A program made the translations under genes and the position numbers. A DNA stretch of 64,000 nucleotides from positions 1 through 64,000 of the forward strand of contig NZ_FQWO01000011.1 of assembly GCF_900129705.1 (NCBI RefSeq). The letters run 5' to 3'. Origin of the DNA: Flavobacterium granuli (GTDB lineage Bacteria; Bacteroidota; Bacteroidia; Flavobacteriales; Flavobacteriaceae). Of this stretch, positions 37,649-47,271 are shown in pieces (position 1 is the stretch's first letter; every line of letters starts with the position of its first letter). Below the pieces are notes generated by a model. The model was not told where the DNA came from, did not search any database, and was given only the letters and a program-made list of their open reading frames with translations.

Positions 37649-38407
37649 TTATAAAGCAGTAAGTCCGCCATCAATGATTAATTCAGAGCCCGTCATAAAA
37701 GAAGATTCATCAGTAGCCAAAAATAAAACTCCATAAGCAATTTCTTCTAATTTTGCGCCTCTTCCCATAGGTGTTATTGAAAGTGCACCATTCTCAAAAT
37801 CTTGTGCTCCTTTCATGTCTTTGGTCATCGGTGAAGCTACATAGCCCGGATGAACAGAATTGACACGGATATTGTCTTTCGCCAATTCTACCGCCGCCCC
37901 TTTGGTGTAAATTCTGGAACCGCCTTTTGATGCCGTGTAAGCCGTACCATTGGATGAACCGGTAATACCACCAACAGAAGAGATGTTAATAATGGAACCA
38001 CCGCCAAGTTTTCGCATATAAGGTACAACGGTTTTAACGCCTATAAACTGACCTAAAAGATTAACTGCAATTACCTTGTTAAATTCTTCTACGGTTCTAT
38101 CTTCCAAAGGGCTCATTACGTTTCCAAGAATACCGGCATTATTGACCAACACATCAATTTTACCAAATGTCGCTTCCGCTTTTTGTGCAACCTCTTTCCA
38201 ACTCTCTTCCGATGACACATCATGAACCATGTAATCGGCTATACCACCATCAGCTATTATTTCTGCAACAACGCCTTTTAGTTTTTCTTCCTGCACATCC
38301 GTGATGAGTACTTTTGCGCCTTCTTTTGCAAACATTTTTGCTTCTACTGCTCCCATACCACCAGCTGCTCCTGTAATAATAGCGACTTTGTTTTCTAATC
38401 TGTTCAT
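37649..38407 (-). CDS. Short-chain dehydrogenase/reductase
   Basis: 252 residues. Classical SDR: TGAAGGMGAVEAK for NAD(P), NNAGILG, Ser in NISSVGG and YTASKGG. It ends IIDGGLTAL, as in 3-oxoacyl-reductase and glucose-dehydrogenase-like SDRs. Substrate is unknown. It lies 46 bases after a paralogous SDR and ten before the FMN reductase. Confidence 0.92.
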   Translation of the reverse strand: MNRLENKVAIITGAAGGMGAVEAKMFAKEGAKVLITDVQEEKLKGVVAEIIADGGIADYMVHDVSSEESWKEVAQKAEATFGKIDVLVNNAGILGNVMSPLEDRTVEEFNKVIAVNLLGQFIGVKTVVPYMRKLGGGSIINISSVGGITGSSNGTAYTASKGGSRIYTKGAAVELAKDNIRVNSVHPGYVASPMTKDMKGAQDFENGALSITPMGRGAKLEEIAYGVLFLATDESSFMTGSELIIDGGLTAL

Positions 38408-38453
38408 TTTTACTTTTGTTTTAAATTATTTAAATTAAGAATAAGTCCGCGAC

Positions 38454-39245
38454 TTACACATTTCCATAAATATTCGATTCTCCGCCATCAATGGCAATGG
38501 TTTGTCCGTTCACATAAGACGCATCCTCACTTAATAGAAAGGCGACTACTTTAGCAATTTCGTGCGGCAATCCCAGTCGTTTGGTGGGGTTACGCTGGGC
38601 ATATTCTGTTTCTGCTGCTTTAGGATCGGCTGGGTTTACCTGCTTAAAGGCTTCAGCAACCATAGGAGTAAGGATCGCTCCCGGCGCAATCGCGTTGGTA
38701 TTGATTCCGTAGCGTCCGTATTCAAGCGCTGCATTTTTTGTCATTCCCGAAACCGCATGTTTACTGGCTACATAAGGCATCTGGTTTAAAACTCCACGGA
38801 TACCGCCTACAGAGGCAACATTTACAATGCGTCCGTAGTTTTGTTTTTGCATCACCGGAATAACATAACGCAACCCATAGTAAACGCCCATTAGGTTAAT
38901 GTCAATCACTTTTTTGAAAATAGCGACATCATATTCAGTTATTCCGGCTTGTTTTCCCTCGATTCCGGCATTGTTGTATAAACCATCAATGCGACCAAAT
39001 GCTTTTACGGTTTCATCGACATAATTTTTTACGGCATCTTCATTGGAAACATCCGCCACAACTGTGATGATTTTAACGGCAGGATATTGACTGTTGATTT
39101 CCTTTTTGGCTTCTTCTAAACTATTTTCATTATAATCTACAAGTGTAAGATTTGCTCCTCGTGAAGCCAATTCTTTTGCGGTTGCCAAACCAAGACCCAT
39201 AGCCGCACCTGTGATGATAACGACTTTATTTTCTAAATTTTTCAT
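38454..39245 (-). CDS. Short-chain dehydrogenase/reductase
   Basis: 263 residues. SDR with TGAAMGLGLATAKEL, NNAGIEGKQ, VASVGGIRG and YVASKHA. It resembles the adjacent SDR in size but not closely in sequence, so the two are old paralogues or separate acquisitions. Substrate is unknown. Confidence 0.92.
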   Translation of the reverse strand: MKNLENKVVIITGAAMGLGLATAKELASRGANLTLVDYNENSLEEAKKEINSQYPAVKIITVVADVSNEDAVKNYVDETVKAFGRIDGLYNNAGIEGKQAGITEYDVAIFKKVIDINLMGVYYGLRYVIPVMQKQNYGRIVNVASVGGIRGVLNQMPYVASKHAVSGMTKNAALEYGRYGINTNAIAPGAILTPMVAEAFKQVNPADPKAAETEYAQRNPTKRLGLPHEIAKVVAFLLSEDASYVNGQTIAIDGGESNIYGNV

Positions 39246-39350
39246 ATTGTTAAATTTAATTATTGTGCCAGTCCAATTTGTTTCATAAACGATTGATACA
39301 GCATAAATATTTGTGGGTTATTTTTCCGTCTGTTATTTTAATGGTTTTAA

Positions 39351-39800
39351 TTACTTTTTTGATTTTTGATATGGATTAAGCATTAATTTAGTTGTTGGCA
39401 TAAAGATTCTTTTATTAGAAAGAGCAATGGTAACAGTTTTAGGAAAAATTGTTGTTAAATTAAGAAATAAGCTTTGCGTGATACTATTCGCTTGGTTGTG
39501 ATAGAAGGAGTAAAGCTGAAAAATTGTTTCTGGGTTACTTTCACTCTTGAAAAGCAACCCACGCCATTTGTAGTGACCGTTTTTCAATTTGGGAATTAAG
39601 CGATGTACTTTTTCTTGGGCAACAAAGCTTATAAAAGGAGCCTCAAATTCTGTGGTAGCGAAATCAATAAAATGTTCTATTCTACCTTTTATTCCGATGA
39701 TTAGCTTTTGAAAATCATGCTGATGAAGCTCATTTGTGGAAGCAGCTATTTTTTTCGCTTCTTTTTCTGTCAATTGAAAAATGTATAAAGCTTGTATCAT
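39351..39800 (-). CDS. Truncated AraC-type sensor domain (cupin only)
   Basis: 149 residues homologous to the N-terminal part of the regulator at 40240 (shared HxHxF, LIIG..G..EHFIDF, APFISFV.Q.K.HR). It stops where the helix-turn-helix would begin, and the next 105 bases hold no HTH in any frame. It cannot bind DNA in the AraC manner. It is probably a degraded regulator; a stand-alone ligand-binding protein is less likely. Confidence 0.6.
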   Translation of the reverse strand: MIQALYIFQLTEKEAKKIAASTNELHQHDFQKLIIGIKGRIEHFIDFATTEFEAPFISFVAQEKVHRLIPKLKNGHYKWRGLLFKSESNPETIFQLYSFYHNQANSITQSLFLNLTTIFPKTVTIALSNKRIFMPTTKLMLNPYQKSKK

Positions 39801-40239
39801 CTTCGCTCAGCTAAGGAAATAGAATTTCAATAAATTGGTCTCTTCGGAAAACTTAAAATACAGCTTAGTTTTGTCAGGCTTTGCGGATATTCCTCAGTAC
39901 AAATCAATGATCTTTGTAATAAAAGCTGTTATTTTGTATATGGATAAAGATAACGATATTTTTTGTGAATTTTTATATTTAATATTTTTTTGCTGTAAAA
40001 GTTGCTTAACTCGATAACAGATTTTTTATTCCAATTGTTGCTGTCCTTCAGACAGATACTGCTTCAGCCACTGCGGATTTGAGCAAGTCTGCTAATGTAT
40101 TGGCAGCAACATTTCCAATAGTTTATCAATCTTAAATTGAACTTCGTTTTGGATAGTCGGCCCCTAGCTTTTATAGGGGATAATGAGCTAAAAATTTTAT
40201 TAAATATAATTACCTTTAGCCAATTGTTAAAAACTAACT
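39801..40239. other. Spacer between two AraC relics
   Basis: About 440 bases without a credible gene. A short inverted repeat CCCCTA / TAGGGG is at 40161-40179. On the minus strand near 40020-40130 there are short frames such as TIGNVAANTLADLLKSAVAE that could be debris of a gene, but no family could be assigned. Confidence 0.35.
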
Positions 40240-41070
40240 ATGACAGAAATCTTTAAAATTTTTCGTGTTACAGCAGCAGAATCAGAGAAGATAATTCATT
40301 CTGTGAATGAACCCCATACCCACACTTTTGAAGAGCTCATCATAGGCGGGCAAGGACAGCTCGAACATTTTATAGATTTTAAATCTCACTTGATGGATGC
40401 GCCTTTTATTAGTTTTGTAACTCAGGGGAAAATCCATCGCGTCAGGCCTCTTCTTAAAGATGGTAAATGCGATATATGGGCGTTAAGGTTCAAAAGTGAA
40501 TTTATTGCAGAAACGACCTTCAGCCTTTATGCATCATTCCACGACAAGGCCAATATTCAAATGCAGAGTACTCAATGCTTTGAAAGGTTAGACACGATCT
40601 GCAAAATAATTTTTGACGAATATCTACAGGATACTCCTGATCTGGCCGTAATCAGACAATTACTAAGTACCCTTTTTACTATCATAGAATCTGAACGTCG
40701 TAAACTAAATCTGGACGATAAAGAGTCTAAGAAAATACAAGGCTCAACTTTTAAAAATTTTCTGATATTATTGGAAGAACATTATAAGGAACATAAGGAT
40801 GTCAATTTTTATGCAAATAAACTTTTTATGAGCTCGCGCAATCTGAACCTTATTTGCCAAAATATATTACAGTAAAGTGTTTCGGAAATTATCGAAATCC
40901 GCAAACTTACAGAGGCCAAAAATCTTTTGATGTCCACTGATAAGAATGTGGCCGAAATAGGTTATCAACTTGGTTATAATGAAAAAAGCTATTTTACCCA
41001 TACTTTTAAACGCAAGACAGGAATGACTCCTACCGATTTTAGGGAGGAAATGCAGAAGATACTTTCTTGA
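40240..41070 (+). pseudogene. AraC-family regulator interrupted by an in-frame stop
   Basis: The frame encodes a cupin-type sensor and half of the DNA-binding region, then meets TAA at 40873-40875. Beyond it the same frame continues without indel: SVSEIIEIRKLTEAKNLLM, then VAEIGYQLGYNEKSYFTHTFK and RKTGMTPTDFR, ending TGA at 41068-41070. The whole is 277 codons, normal for AraC proteins. A single base change (for example CAA or AAA to TAA) explains it. The truncated product keeps only the first helix-turn-helix. Confidence 0.88.
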
Positions 41071-41307
41071 TAGCACAAGCATTCTTCCAAAAATCGTTAG
41101 CATCGCCTTGTTGTTATAGAACTATTTTTACTATTGAAAGCAGCAATTATGGATGGTAAATTATAAGTCTGAAACCCTGTAATTAATTGGATTTGTCCTA
41201 ATTAAATTTATACTCATTGTGTAATCAAAAGTTTATCCGGATCTTCCGATTTCTATAGGCAGCTTGCAATTTTAACTTACACTGTGCTTTTTAGGTGTAT
41301 ACCACTA

Positions 41308-41340
41308 TTTGTTTCATAAATTTTGCGCATTTGTTTCATA
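41308..41340. repeat. Two copies of TTTGTTTCATA, 22-base period
   Basis: TTTGTTTCATA occurs at 41308-41318 and 41330-41340, just after the nadB 3' end in the spacer 41071-41362, which holds no gene. Two helical turns separate the copies. It may be a regulator site or chance. Confidence 0.25.
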
Positions 41341-41362
41341 GGTCAGAATTAAGATTTAGCTC

Positions 41363-42919
41363 TTAACTTTCTGTCAGGGCTAAGTTAGGATGTCCAGATT
41401 TAAATTTGATAAAAGCACCACAGTTTTGATTTCTGTTGATTGACTGTTCGACAATGAGAATTGCTACTGTAATCATATTATTTAATTCATAAGTGGCGGA
41501 GTTTATTTGAAAATGCTGGATAACAGATTCTATTTCGCTTTGCCATTTCAGTAGCTGTTCTAAAACCTTTATTAAGTCGGTTTCATAGCGTACAATACCA
41601 ACGTTTTTACTTATTAAATGTTGTAGTTTTTCTTTAAATTGAATCAGGTAAGCCGAATTGATTTTGGTTTTATCAGTTAGCCCTAAATCAGAAACAGGGG
41701 ATTTGGGTTTGAGGGATACAAGGGAATCATCCGATAAGTAATGATAAATTTTATCGGAATAAACTAAGGCTTCCAACAACGAATTAGAAGCGAGTCTATT
41801 GGCGCCATGCAAGCCAGTTTGAGAACACTCACCGCACGCGAATAAGTTTTCTACGCTCGTTTTTCCATTTTTGTCAACCGCAATACCGCCACAAAGGTAG
41901 TGTTGTGCAGGTATAACGGGAATCCAGTCTTTTGTAATGTTTATTCCGATGTCCATACAATGCTGATGAATCATTGGAAAATGTTTTATGAAAGCGTTTA
42001 TATCCAGATGGGTGCAATCAAGATAAATACAACGATCGCCTGTTTTTTTTAGTTCCAAATCGATACTTTGCGAAACAATATCTCGGGAAGCCAATTCTCC
42101 TCTGTCATCATAATTTAGCATAAAGCGTGAGCCTTTTTTGGTTCGTAAATAGGCACCAAAACCTCTTACTGCTTCCGAAATTAAAAATTTGGAACCCTGA
42201 GAATCATCGTATAGAGCCGTAGGGTGAAATTGAATGAATTCCATATCCTTGATTGTGGCATTTGCTCGAAAAGCCATCGCAATCCCGTCTCCCGTGGCAA
42301 TAACGGGATTGGTCGTATGTCCGTAAAGATGACCGATTCCGCCGGTGGCTAGTAAGGTATAATCTGATTGAAAACAGAGGATTTCGTTTGTCTTTTGGTT
42401 TAATGCATAAGCACCTTGGCAACAGCCGTTTTGCACAATTAAGTCAAGGGCAAAATGATGATCTAAAATATGAATGTTCTTTTTTTTATGAGCTTCTGAA
42501 AGGATGGTGCGCTCAATTTCAAACCCGGTTTGGTCTTTGTGATGCACAATCCTGTTTTGTGAGTGGCCTCCTTCTTTGCCTAAATCAAAATTCCCTTTGG
42601 AGTTTCTGTCAAATTTGGCTCCCCATTCTATGAGTTCTTTTAGTCGTTTTGAACCTTCAGTAACTACCATTTCAACGACTGACTCATCACAAATACCATC
42701 GCCACATATCAAGGTGTCCTGAATGTGTTTTTGACAGGAATCTTCGTCTTCATCCAGGACAATGGCGATGCCACCCTGCGCATATTTGGTATTGGATTCG
42801 TCTTCAGCAGATTTTGTTATAATCGTAACTTTTTTATCAGGGAAACGATCCGCAATTTTGATGGCAAAAGTCAATCCTGCCACTCCTGAACCTATGATTA
42901 AATAATTACTGCTTGTCAT
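41363..42919 (-). CDS. nadB: L-aspartate oxidase
   Basis: 518 residues. FAD-binding GSGVAGLT at residues 8-15, the flavoprotein block EFIQFHPTALYD and the C-terminal CGECSQTGLHGANRLASNS are typical of NadB. It oxidises aspartate to iminoaspartate, the first step of de novo NAD synthesis. Start and nadA stop share one base (TAATG), so the two are co-translated. nadC is not in the window. Confidence 0.97.
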   Translation of the reverse strand: MTSSNYLIIGSGVAGLTFAIKIADRFPDKKVTIITKSAEDESNTKYAQGGIAIVLDEDEDSCQKHIQDTLICGDGICDESVVEMVVTEGSKRLKELIEWGAKFDRNSKGNFDLGKEGGHSQNRIVHHKDQTGFEIERTILSEAHKKKNIHILDHHFALDLIVQNGCCQGAYALNQKTNEILCFQSDYTLLATGGIGHLYGHTTNPVIATGDGIAMAFRANATIKDMEFIQFHPTALYDDSQGSKFLISEAVRGFGAYLRTKKGSRFMLNYDDRGELASRDIVSQSIDLELKKTGDRCIYLDCTHLDINAFIKHFPMIHQHCMDIGINITKDWIPVIPAQHYLCGGIAVDKNGKTSVENLFACGECSQTGLHGANRLASNSLLEALVYSDKIYHYLSDDSLVSLKPKSPVSDLGLTDKTKINSAYLIQFKEKLQHLISKNVGIVRYETDLIKVLEQLLKWQSEIESVIQHFQINSATYELNNMITVAILIVEQSINRNQNCGAFIKFKSGHPNLALTES

Positions 42920-43848
42920 TATTTTGATAGTTCTAGCATTCGTTCGATAGGGATTAAGGCTTTGATTCTGATCTCTTCACTAACATTGATTTCCGGTGAT
43001 TCGTTGAGCAGACAATCGTATAATTTTTGCAAAGTATTCATTTTCATGTAACCGCATTCGCTACAGGCACAAGTGTTATCTTCTTTCGCAGGAGCCGGAA
43101 TCAATGTTTTATCAGGGACCAACTGTTGCATTTTATGAAGGATTCCCACTTCGGTGGCAACAATAAATTGGTCGTTAGAGTTGGTTTTTACATAATCAAT
43201 CATTCCTGCCGTGGAGCCAATATAGCTTGCCGTTTCCAGAATAGGAGTTTCTGATTCCGGATGCGCAATGATGGTCGCATTGGGGTGTAATTTGTGGACT
43301 TCGATCAGTTTGTCTAGTGAAAAAGCCTCGTGTACTACACAGGAACCGTCCCAAAGTAGCATATCGTGTCCGGTTTTACTGATGATGTATTTCCCTAAAT
43401 TTTTATCCGGGGCAAAAATAATTGGAACATCTTTCGGGATTGATTCCACAATTTTGATCGCATTAGAAGAAGTGCAAACAATATCACTCAAGGCCTTAAT
43501 TTCGGCAGAACAGTTCACATAGGTAATGACAATGTGGTCAGGATGGTTGTCGATGAATTCCTTGAACAAATCCGGCGGACAGGATTCGGCCAAGGAACAT
43601 CCGGCTTTCAAATCGGGGAGAATTACTTTCTTGTCCGGGTTCAAAATTTTTGCGGTTTCGGCCATAAAGTGTACACCAGCAAAAACGATAATATCGGCAT
43701 CTACATTCATGGCTTCTTGGGATAGACCTAAACTATCCCCAACATAATCAGCTACATCTTGAATAGCAGCCTCTTGGTAATAATGCGCCAGAATGACCGC
43801 CTTCTTTTCTTTTTTAAGTTTTATTATCTGCTCTTTGAGATTTTTCAT
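42919..43848 (-). CDS. nadA: Quinolinate synthase A
   Basis: 309 residues. The three [4Fe-4S] cysteines can be placed: [19 protein letters not shown] and [12 protein letters not shown]. Early ILAHYYQ and [11 protein letters not shown] also match NadA. It condenses iminoaspartate and dihydroxyacetone phosphate to quinolinate. The Fe-S cluster is oxygen- and NO-sensitive. The 267-base spacer upstream (43849-44115) shows nothing clear. Confidence 0.97.
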   Translation of the reverse strand: MKNLKEQIIKLKKEKKAVILAHYYQEAAIQDVADYVGDSLGLSQEAMNVDADIIVFAGVHFMAETAKILNPDKKVILPDLKAGCSLAESCPPDLFKEFIDNHPDHIVITYVNCSAEIKALSDIVCTSSNAIKIVESIPKDVPIIFAPDKNLGKYIISKTGHDMLLWDGSCVVHEAFSLDKLIEVHKLHPNATIIAHPESETPILETASYIGSTAGMIDYVKTNSNDQFIVATEVGILHKMQQLVPDKTLIPAPAKEDNTCACSECGYMKMNTLQKLYDCLLNESPEINVSEEIRIKALIPIERMLELSK

Positions 43849-44115
43849 TTCTCTTATCGATTTAATTATATTTCCAAAGTTTTCAAGGAATTAAAAGTAT
43901 CTCAATAAATCATCAGAGTCTATGACAATTATCAGGTTTTCAAGGTTTTTTGGATAAGCTTGTATTGTGATAGCATTAAATTAAATAATCGATGAGAATC
44001 ATTCTACTAAGGATCCGTTTTTTTATTAAAAAATGATATAAATGGCTCGAGTTTATTTTTTTGGTAATGAATTAGTTAAAAGATTTGTTCTCTTTTCAGC
44101 TTGTGTTTTTAGGGA

Positions 44116-44550
44116 TTAATACCTCAAGAAAGTATCTCCTGATTTAATTCCCATTGCTAATTCCTCTAGATTGGTGTTTTCGAGCATGTTGGCAAGATTG
44201 TTTCTGATTTCTTTGAATCTATCATGAACAGGACAGGGATGCGTTTCTGAACAATGACTTAATCCCAGACCGCAGCCTGTAAACACCCTATCTCCGTCAA
44301 TTGCTGCTACTATTTGTATTAGTTTGATTTGGCTCATTTTTTCTTTAGGTATTTCAAAGCCACCACCCACGCCTTTGATCGAATGGATAATGTTACTTTT
44401 GGACAGTATTTGTAAAATTTTGGCCGTAAAAGCTTCGGGAGAATCTATTTTTTCGGCTATGTCTTTTAACCCCACACGATTATCCTGATAAGATTGGGAG
44501 GCTATAAAAATAGTGGCGCGTATGCCGTATTCACAGGTTTTGGAAAACAT
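44116..44550 (-). CDS. Rrf2-family Fe-S regulator, NsrR/IscR type
   Basis: 144 residues. Winged helix N-terminus with AEKIDSPEAFTAKILQILSK and VGGGFEI. Three cysteines, Cys93, Cys100 and Cys106, fit an Fe-S cluster and nearly match the Bacillus NsrR spacing (92, 100, 106). It is the last gene of the minus-strand RIC/NrdDG unit and 33 bases from the preceding gene. Sensing of NO or oxygen and control of the nor/nir genes is the most natural role (inference). Confidence 0.88.
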   Translation of the reverse strand: MFSKTCEYGIRATIFIASQSYQDNRVGLKDIAEKIDSPEAFTAKILQILSKSNIIHSIKGVGGGFEIPKEKMSQIKLIQIVAAIDGDRVFTGCGLGLSHCSETHPCPVHDRFKEIRNNLANMLENTNLEELAMGIKSGDTFLRY

Positions 44551-44583
44551 ATTTGGTTTTTTACAAATTTATTGAAATTAGTT

Positions 44584-45810
44584 TCAATCTCTTGCAATTA
44601 TTTTTATTCTTTCAGCGGATTGAAATAAGCTGATAATAAGTATTATAAGTCCTGTGGGAAGCCCAATACTGGCTATAAAAAGATTTTGATGGTACATAGG
44701 GAATTCGCCCAGGCCAAAAAACAGATAAGCGCCCTGCATGAATAACAGCATTTCGGTTGCCACAAAACCTGCCAGAAAGATTTTTAGGCCCAAGCTGACC
44801 CAAATATTAGTCCCGTTTAGGAATTTGTTTTGCAAAGTAAATCCTAATAAAAAACCGCTGATAATTCCCAACATGGTTAAATGGATATATCCAATGACAA
44901 AATTGCGAATTTGATGCGAAACCTGATCCAATCCTGGCAGTAAAGCGACCATTTGAATCCCGACTTTTAGCCCCAATGAAAGTAAGGCAAAACCGTAAAT
45001 TAGTTTCTCAATTCTTTTTAGCGTCGAAAAGAAAATGTGAAATTTGGGTTTAATGATTTTTATAAATACACCAAAAGCAACCAATTGCAGTGTTACTCCC
45101 AAGGCATTAATCCAATAAAAAACAGGATTGTCAAGATACCAGCTGACCGGTAGAGCCAAAGTGAGAATCGTTGATGCAATTAATAAACTATAGAATAATT
45201 GGAAATTTTTTTCGTCAATTTTGGCTTTAAGTTGATTGAAGAACAAGGCTAAAACAGCAAATAGAAACCAACCGTTAAATTGAAAATGCAAGAAAAATTG
45301 AATCGCAATTTGATAAAAAGCACTTGCTTTTCCAAGTAAACCCACCGCAGGTCCTAGACACCAAACCCCTACCGTGGATACTACCATAAAAACCAAAGCA
45401 GCTCGTAACAGTTTTTCTTCAGACAAGGAGGATGGTTGTGCATCTTTCCATATTCGTCTGCAAAAAATATAACTACAAAAAATATGTAAAGTAGAAAAAG
45501 CAATCGAAAATAAAGCATAGCCTTCAACAGGAAAGCGAAACATCATGCCTATGACACTGAATTGAGTAACCCAAAACAGGCGGTTGTAAACAGCTTTTTG
45601 TTGTGCTTCTTTGTTTAAAAAAAAATGAACGATTAGGCTGTACAACATCAAATAGACCCAGCCGAGCATCGCTACATGTGAATGTCCGTGCAATAAAAAC
45701 TGAAAATTTATCCATTCGACAGGAGTAACATACATCAGACGGAGCAACAGTCCCATCACAGAGGCGATGAAAAAATTAACAAAACAAGTTACCAACCAAT
45801 GCTGCTTCAT
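44584..45810 (-). CDS. NorB/cbb3-like multi-pass heme protein, probably non-catalytic
   Basis: 408 residues from the ATG at 45810 (a TTG two codons earlier is less likely), about 12 membrane segments. The pattern recalls subunit I of heme-copper oxidases and NorB. A His cluster (His41, His43, His45) at the start of TM2 is in LLHGHSHVAMLGW, where NorB has its heme ligand. A second His is in FFLHFQFNGWF, comparable to NorB VVHLWVEGVW. A third is in YIHLTMLGIISGF, comparable to the NorB HGHYAFWGAY helix. The His-His pair expected in TM7 and the NorB glutamate are absent. It may bind heme without reducing NO. Resemblance is by eye only. Confidence 0.6.
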   Translation of the reverse strand: MKQHWLVTCFVNFFIASVMGLLLRLMYVTPVEWINFQFLLHGHSHVAMLGWVYLMLYSLIVHFFLNKEAQQKAVYNRLFWVTQFSVIGMMFRFPVEGYALFSIAFSTLHIFCSYIFCRRIWKDAQPSSLSEEKLLRAALVFMVVSTVGVWCLGPAVGLLGKASAFYQIAIQFFLHFQFNGWFLFAVLALFFNQLKAKIDEKNFQLFYSLLIASTILTLALPVSWYLDNPVFYWINALGVTLQLVAFGVFIKIIKPKFHIFFSTLKRIEKLIYGFALLSLGLKVGIQMVALLPGLDQVSHQIRNFVIGYIHLTMLGIISGFLLGFTLQNKFLNGTNIWVSLGLKIFLAGFVATEMLLFMQGAYLFFGLGEFPMYHQNLFIASIGLPTGLIILIISLFQSAERIKIIARD

Positions 45811-45853
45811 AGTCAATTTCTAAAATGTTTTTTTTAGTTATCTAGGAACTTTT

Positions 45854-46291
45854 TTATTTAAAATACAAAGTGTATTGTTCTAAATAGGAGGCGATTTCCT
45901 GTTGCATAGGCTTTTTATTAGCCTCTTCAATAGCGTTGATTTTATGTTTCAACGGAAGTAAATAATTGTGTAATTGATCGTGGGCTTCTCCCGTCATGGT
46001 ACATTTTTTAAAGATTATGGCGAATTCGGTGTTTAATTTTTCTTTTAAAACTGCAGCACTTTCTCCTTGATTGGAAGCCAAAATTAGTGTCTGTAAGGCT
46101 TTAATTCCACTAGTTGTTTCTGGATTAGCTTCCCATGGCTGGCCGTTGTTTAGGTTCACTTTTGGAGGCGTTTGGGTTTCTGTGGCAACTTTTTCAGTAC
46201 TCGCTGAGTTTGTTTTTTGCTCCTCTTTTTTTTGACAAGCTATAAAAGTAATGGACAAAAGAACTACTGTTAACGCATTTATTTTTTTCAT
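45854..46291 (-). CDS. Small lipoprotein of the NO/anaerobic unit
   Basis: 145 residues. Lipobox SITFIAC with Cys near residue 19, followed by KKEEQKT, predicts a lipid-anchored protein. The remainder has a Ser/Thr/Glu-rich linker then a helical part with one Cys and His (KKCTMTGEAHDQLHNYLLP). The C...H..LH pattern could bind metal or heme. Not recognised as a named family. It is 13 bases after the hemerythrin gene. Confidence 0.7.
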   Translation of the reverse strand: MKKINALTVVLLSITFIACQKKEEQKTNSASTEKVATETQTPPKVNLNNGQPWEANPETTSGIKALQTLILASNQGESAAVLKEKLNTEFAIIFKKCTMTGEAHDQLHNYLLPLKHKINAIEEANKKPMQQEIASYLEQYTLYFK

Positions 46292-46304
46292 CTTAGTGTT
46301 GTTT

Positions 46305-46769
46305 TTATATCCAAAAAGGATCGTTTTCGTTTTCTGTAAAAGTTGCTCGGGTATGAATGCTGTTAATTTTAGACAGCTGTTCGGCTGTTGCTATTTGCTG
46401 AATTTCGGCAAATAAAATGCGTTCCTCAAAACGAATATGGTTTTGTAATTCTTTTTCAATTTGCAGCAAATATATTTCTAAAACTGTTTTTTGCTCAAAT
46501 AAATAGCGCAAATTTTTATGTTCGGACAAGGCTTGTTGTACAAGCTCATTTTTTGAATCTAAAACAGGAAAAATGTATTTTTCTTCCAATTCAAAATGTG
46601 GTTTCAGATGATTTTCATAAAACCAATCGGCATATTTTTTAATACGTTCGAGTGGTATTTTTTTTGAAAATCCAGTTCTAATTTTCCAGCACAACTGTAA
46701 TCCATGATGATGATCGTGGCTCAAAGGCTGTAGTTCAGGAACTCTTTTTAAAGGTTTTTTTTCTGTCAT
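46305..46769 (-). CDS. Hemerythrin HHE-domain protein
   Basis: 154 residues. Hemerythrin-type helices with probable di-iron ligands: LSHDHHHGLQL, HFELEEKYIFP, EHKNLR and HIRFEERILF. Such proteins bind oxygen or NO or handle iron. It lies in the RIC/NrdDG unit between the CopD-like and lipoprotein genes with gaps of 11 and 13 bases, which suggests sensing or scavenging of NO or oxygen. Confidence 0.88.
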   Translation of the reverse strand: MTEKKPLKRVPELQPLSHDHHHGLQLCWKIRTGFSKKIPLERIKKYADWFYENHLKPHFELEEKYIFPVLDSKNELVQQALSEHKNLRYLFEQKTVLEIYLLQIEKELQNHIRFEERILFAEIQQIATAEQLSKINSIHTRATFTENENDPFWI

Positions 46770-46780
46770 TTTTATAAAAT

Positions 46781-47230
46781 TTAGAAACCGCCAAAACGGA
46801 TAAATGTACCAAAAACAAGCATCAATACGCCAATTAAGGTAACAGCAACGATGTGAAAAGTCATCTCTGGTAATTTATTCGGGTCGTTTTTAAGCTTGGG
46901 TAATACTCGAAATTGCGCGCTTAATGCGAAAGCTACTGTAAGTAATAATAAAAGTAGTTTTGTAGAAACGACTTTCTCTATAGGGCTGTCAAAATGAAAC
47001 CAATATTCAATGCTGACATTGTATTTATAAGCCATCAAAACACCTGAAATTACCAGTAGAACCAAAGCAGTCATACCTATAGCTTCATACTTTTTTTCGT
47101 AATTCAGAATTATATTTTGATCTTTGGTTTTAAGGGCTTGAGGTAAATAAGCAAATACCAACAATAAATGGCCGCCTACCCAAAGAGCTGCACATAAAAG
47201 GTGAATGATGAGTAATAAATGATGATCCAT
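46781..47230 (-). CDS. CopD-like four-helix membrane protein
   Basis: 149 residues with four membrane segments. IIHLLCAALWVGGHLLL near the start resembles the His-Gly pattern of CopD and related heme-b or copper membrane proteins; a further His is in TFHIVAV. It may carry electrons or copper. The call rests on general pattern, not a specific signature. Confidence 0.6.
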   Translation of the reverse strand: MDHHLLLIIHLLCAALWVGGHLLLVFAYLPQALKTKDQNIILNYEKKYEAIGMTALVLLVISGVLMAYKYNVSIEYWFHFDSPIEKVVSTKLLLLLLTVAFALSAQFRVLPKLKNDPNKLPEMTFHIVAVTLIGVLMLVFGTFIRFGGF

Positions 47231-47271
47231 GTTTGTTGTTTAATATTTGAAAGATATTCTTTCTTTTTAAA

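Noticed and set aside
36976..37674. Longer FMN reductase starting at a TTG at 37674
   Set aside because: It overlaps the upstream SDR gene; the ATG at 37638, ten bases after that gene's stop, fits the family N-terminus better.
39835..40017. 60-codon plus-strand frame in the spacer between AraC relics
   Set aside because: Low-complexity AT-rich composition and no recognisable signature.
41308..41340. Direct repeat TTTGTTTCATA as a CRISPR or att remnant
   Set aside because: Only two copies of 11 bases in AT-rich DNA, with no nearby integrase or cas gene.
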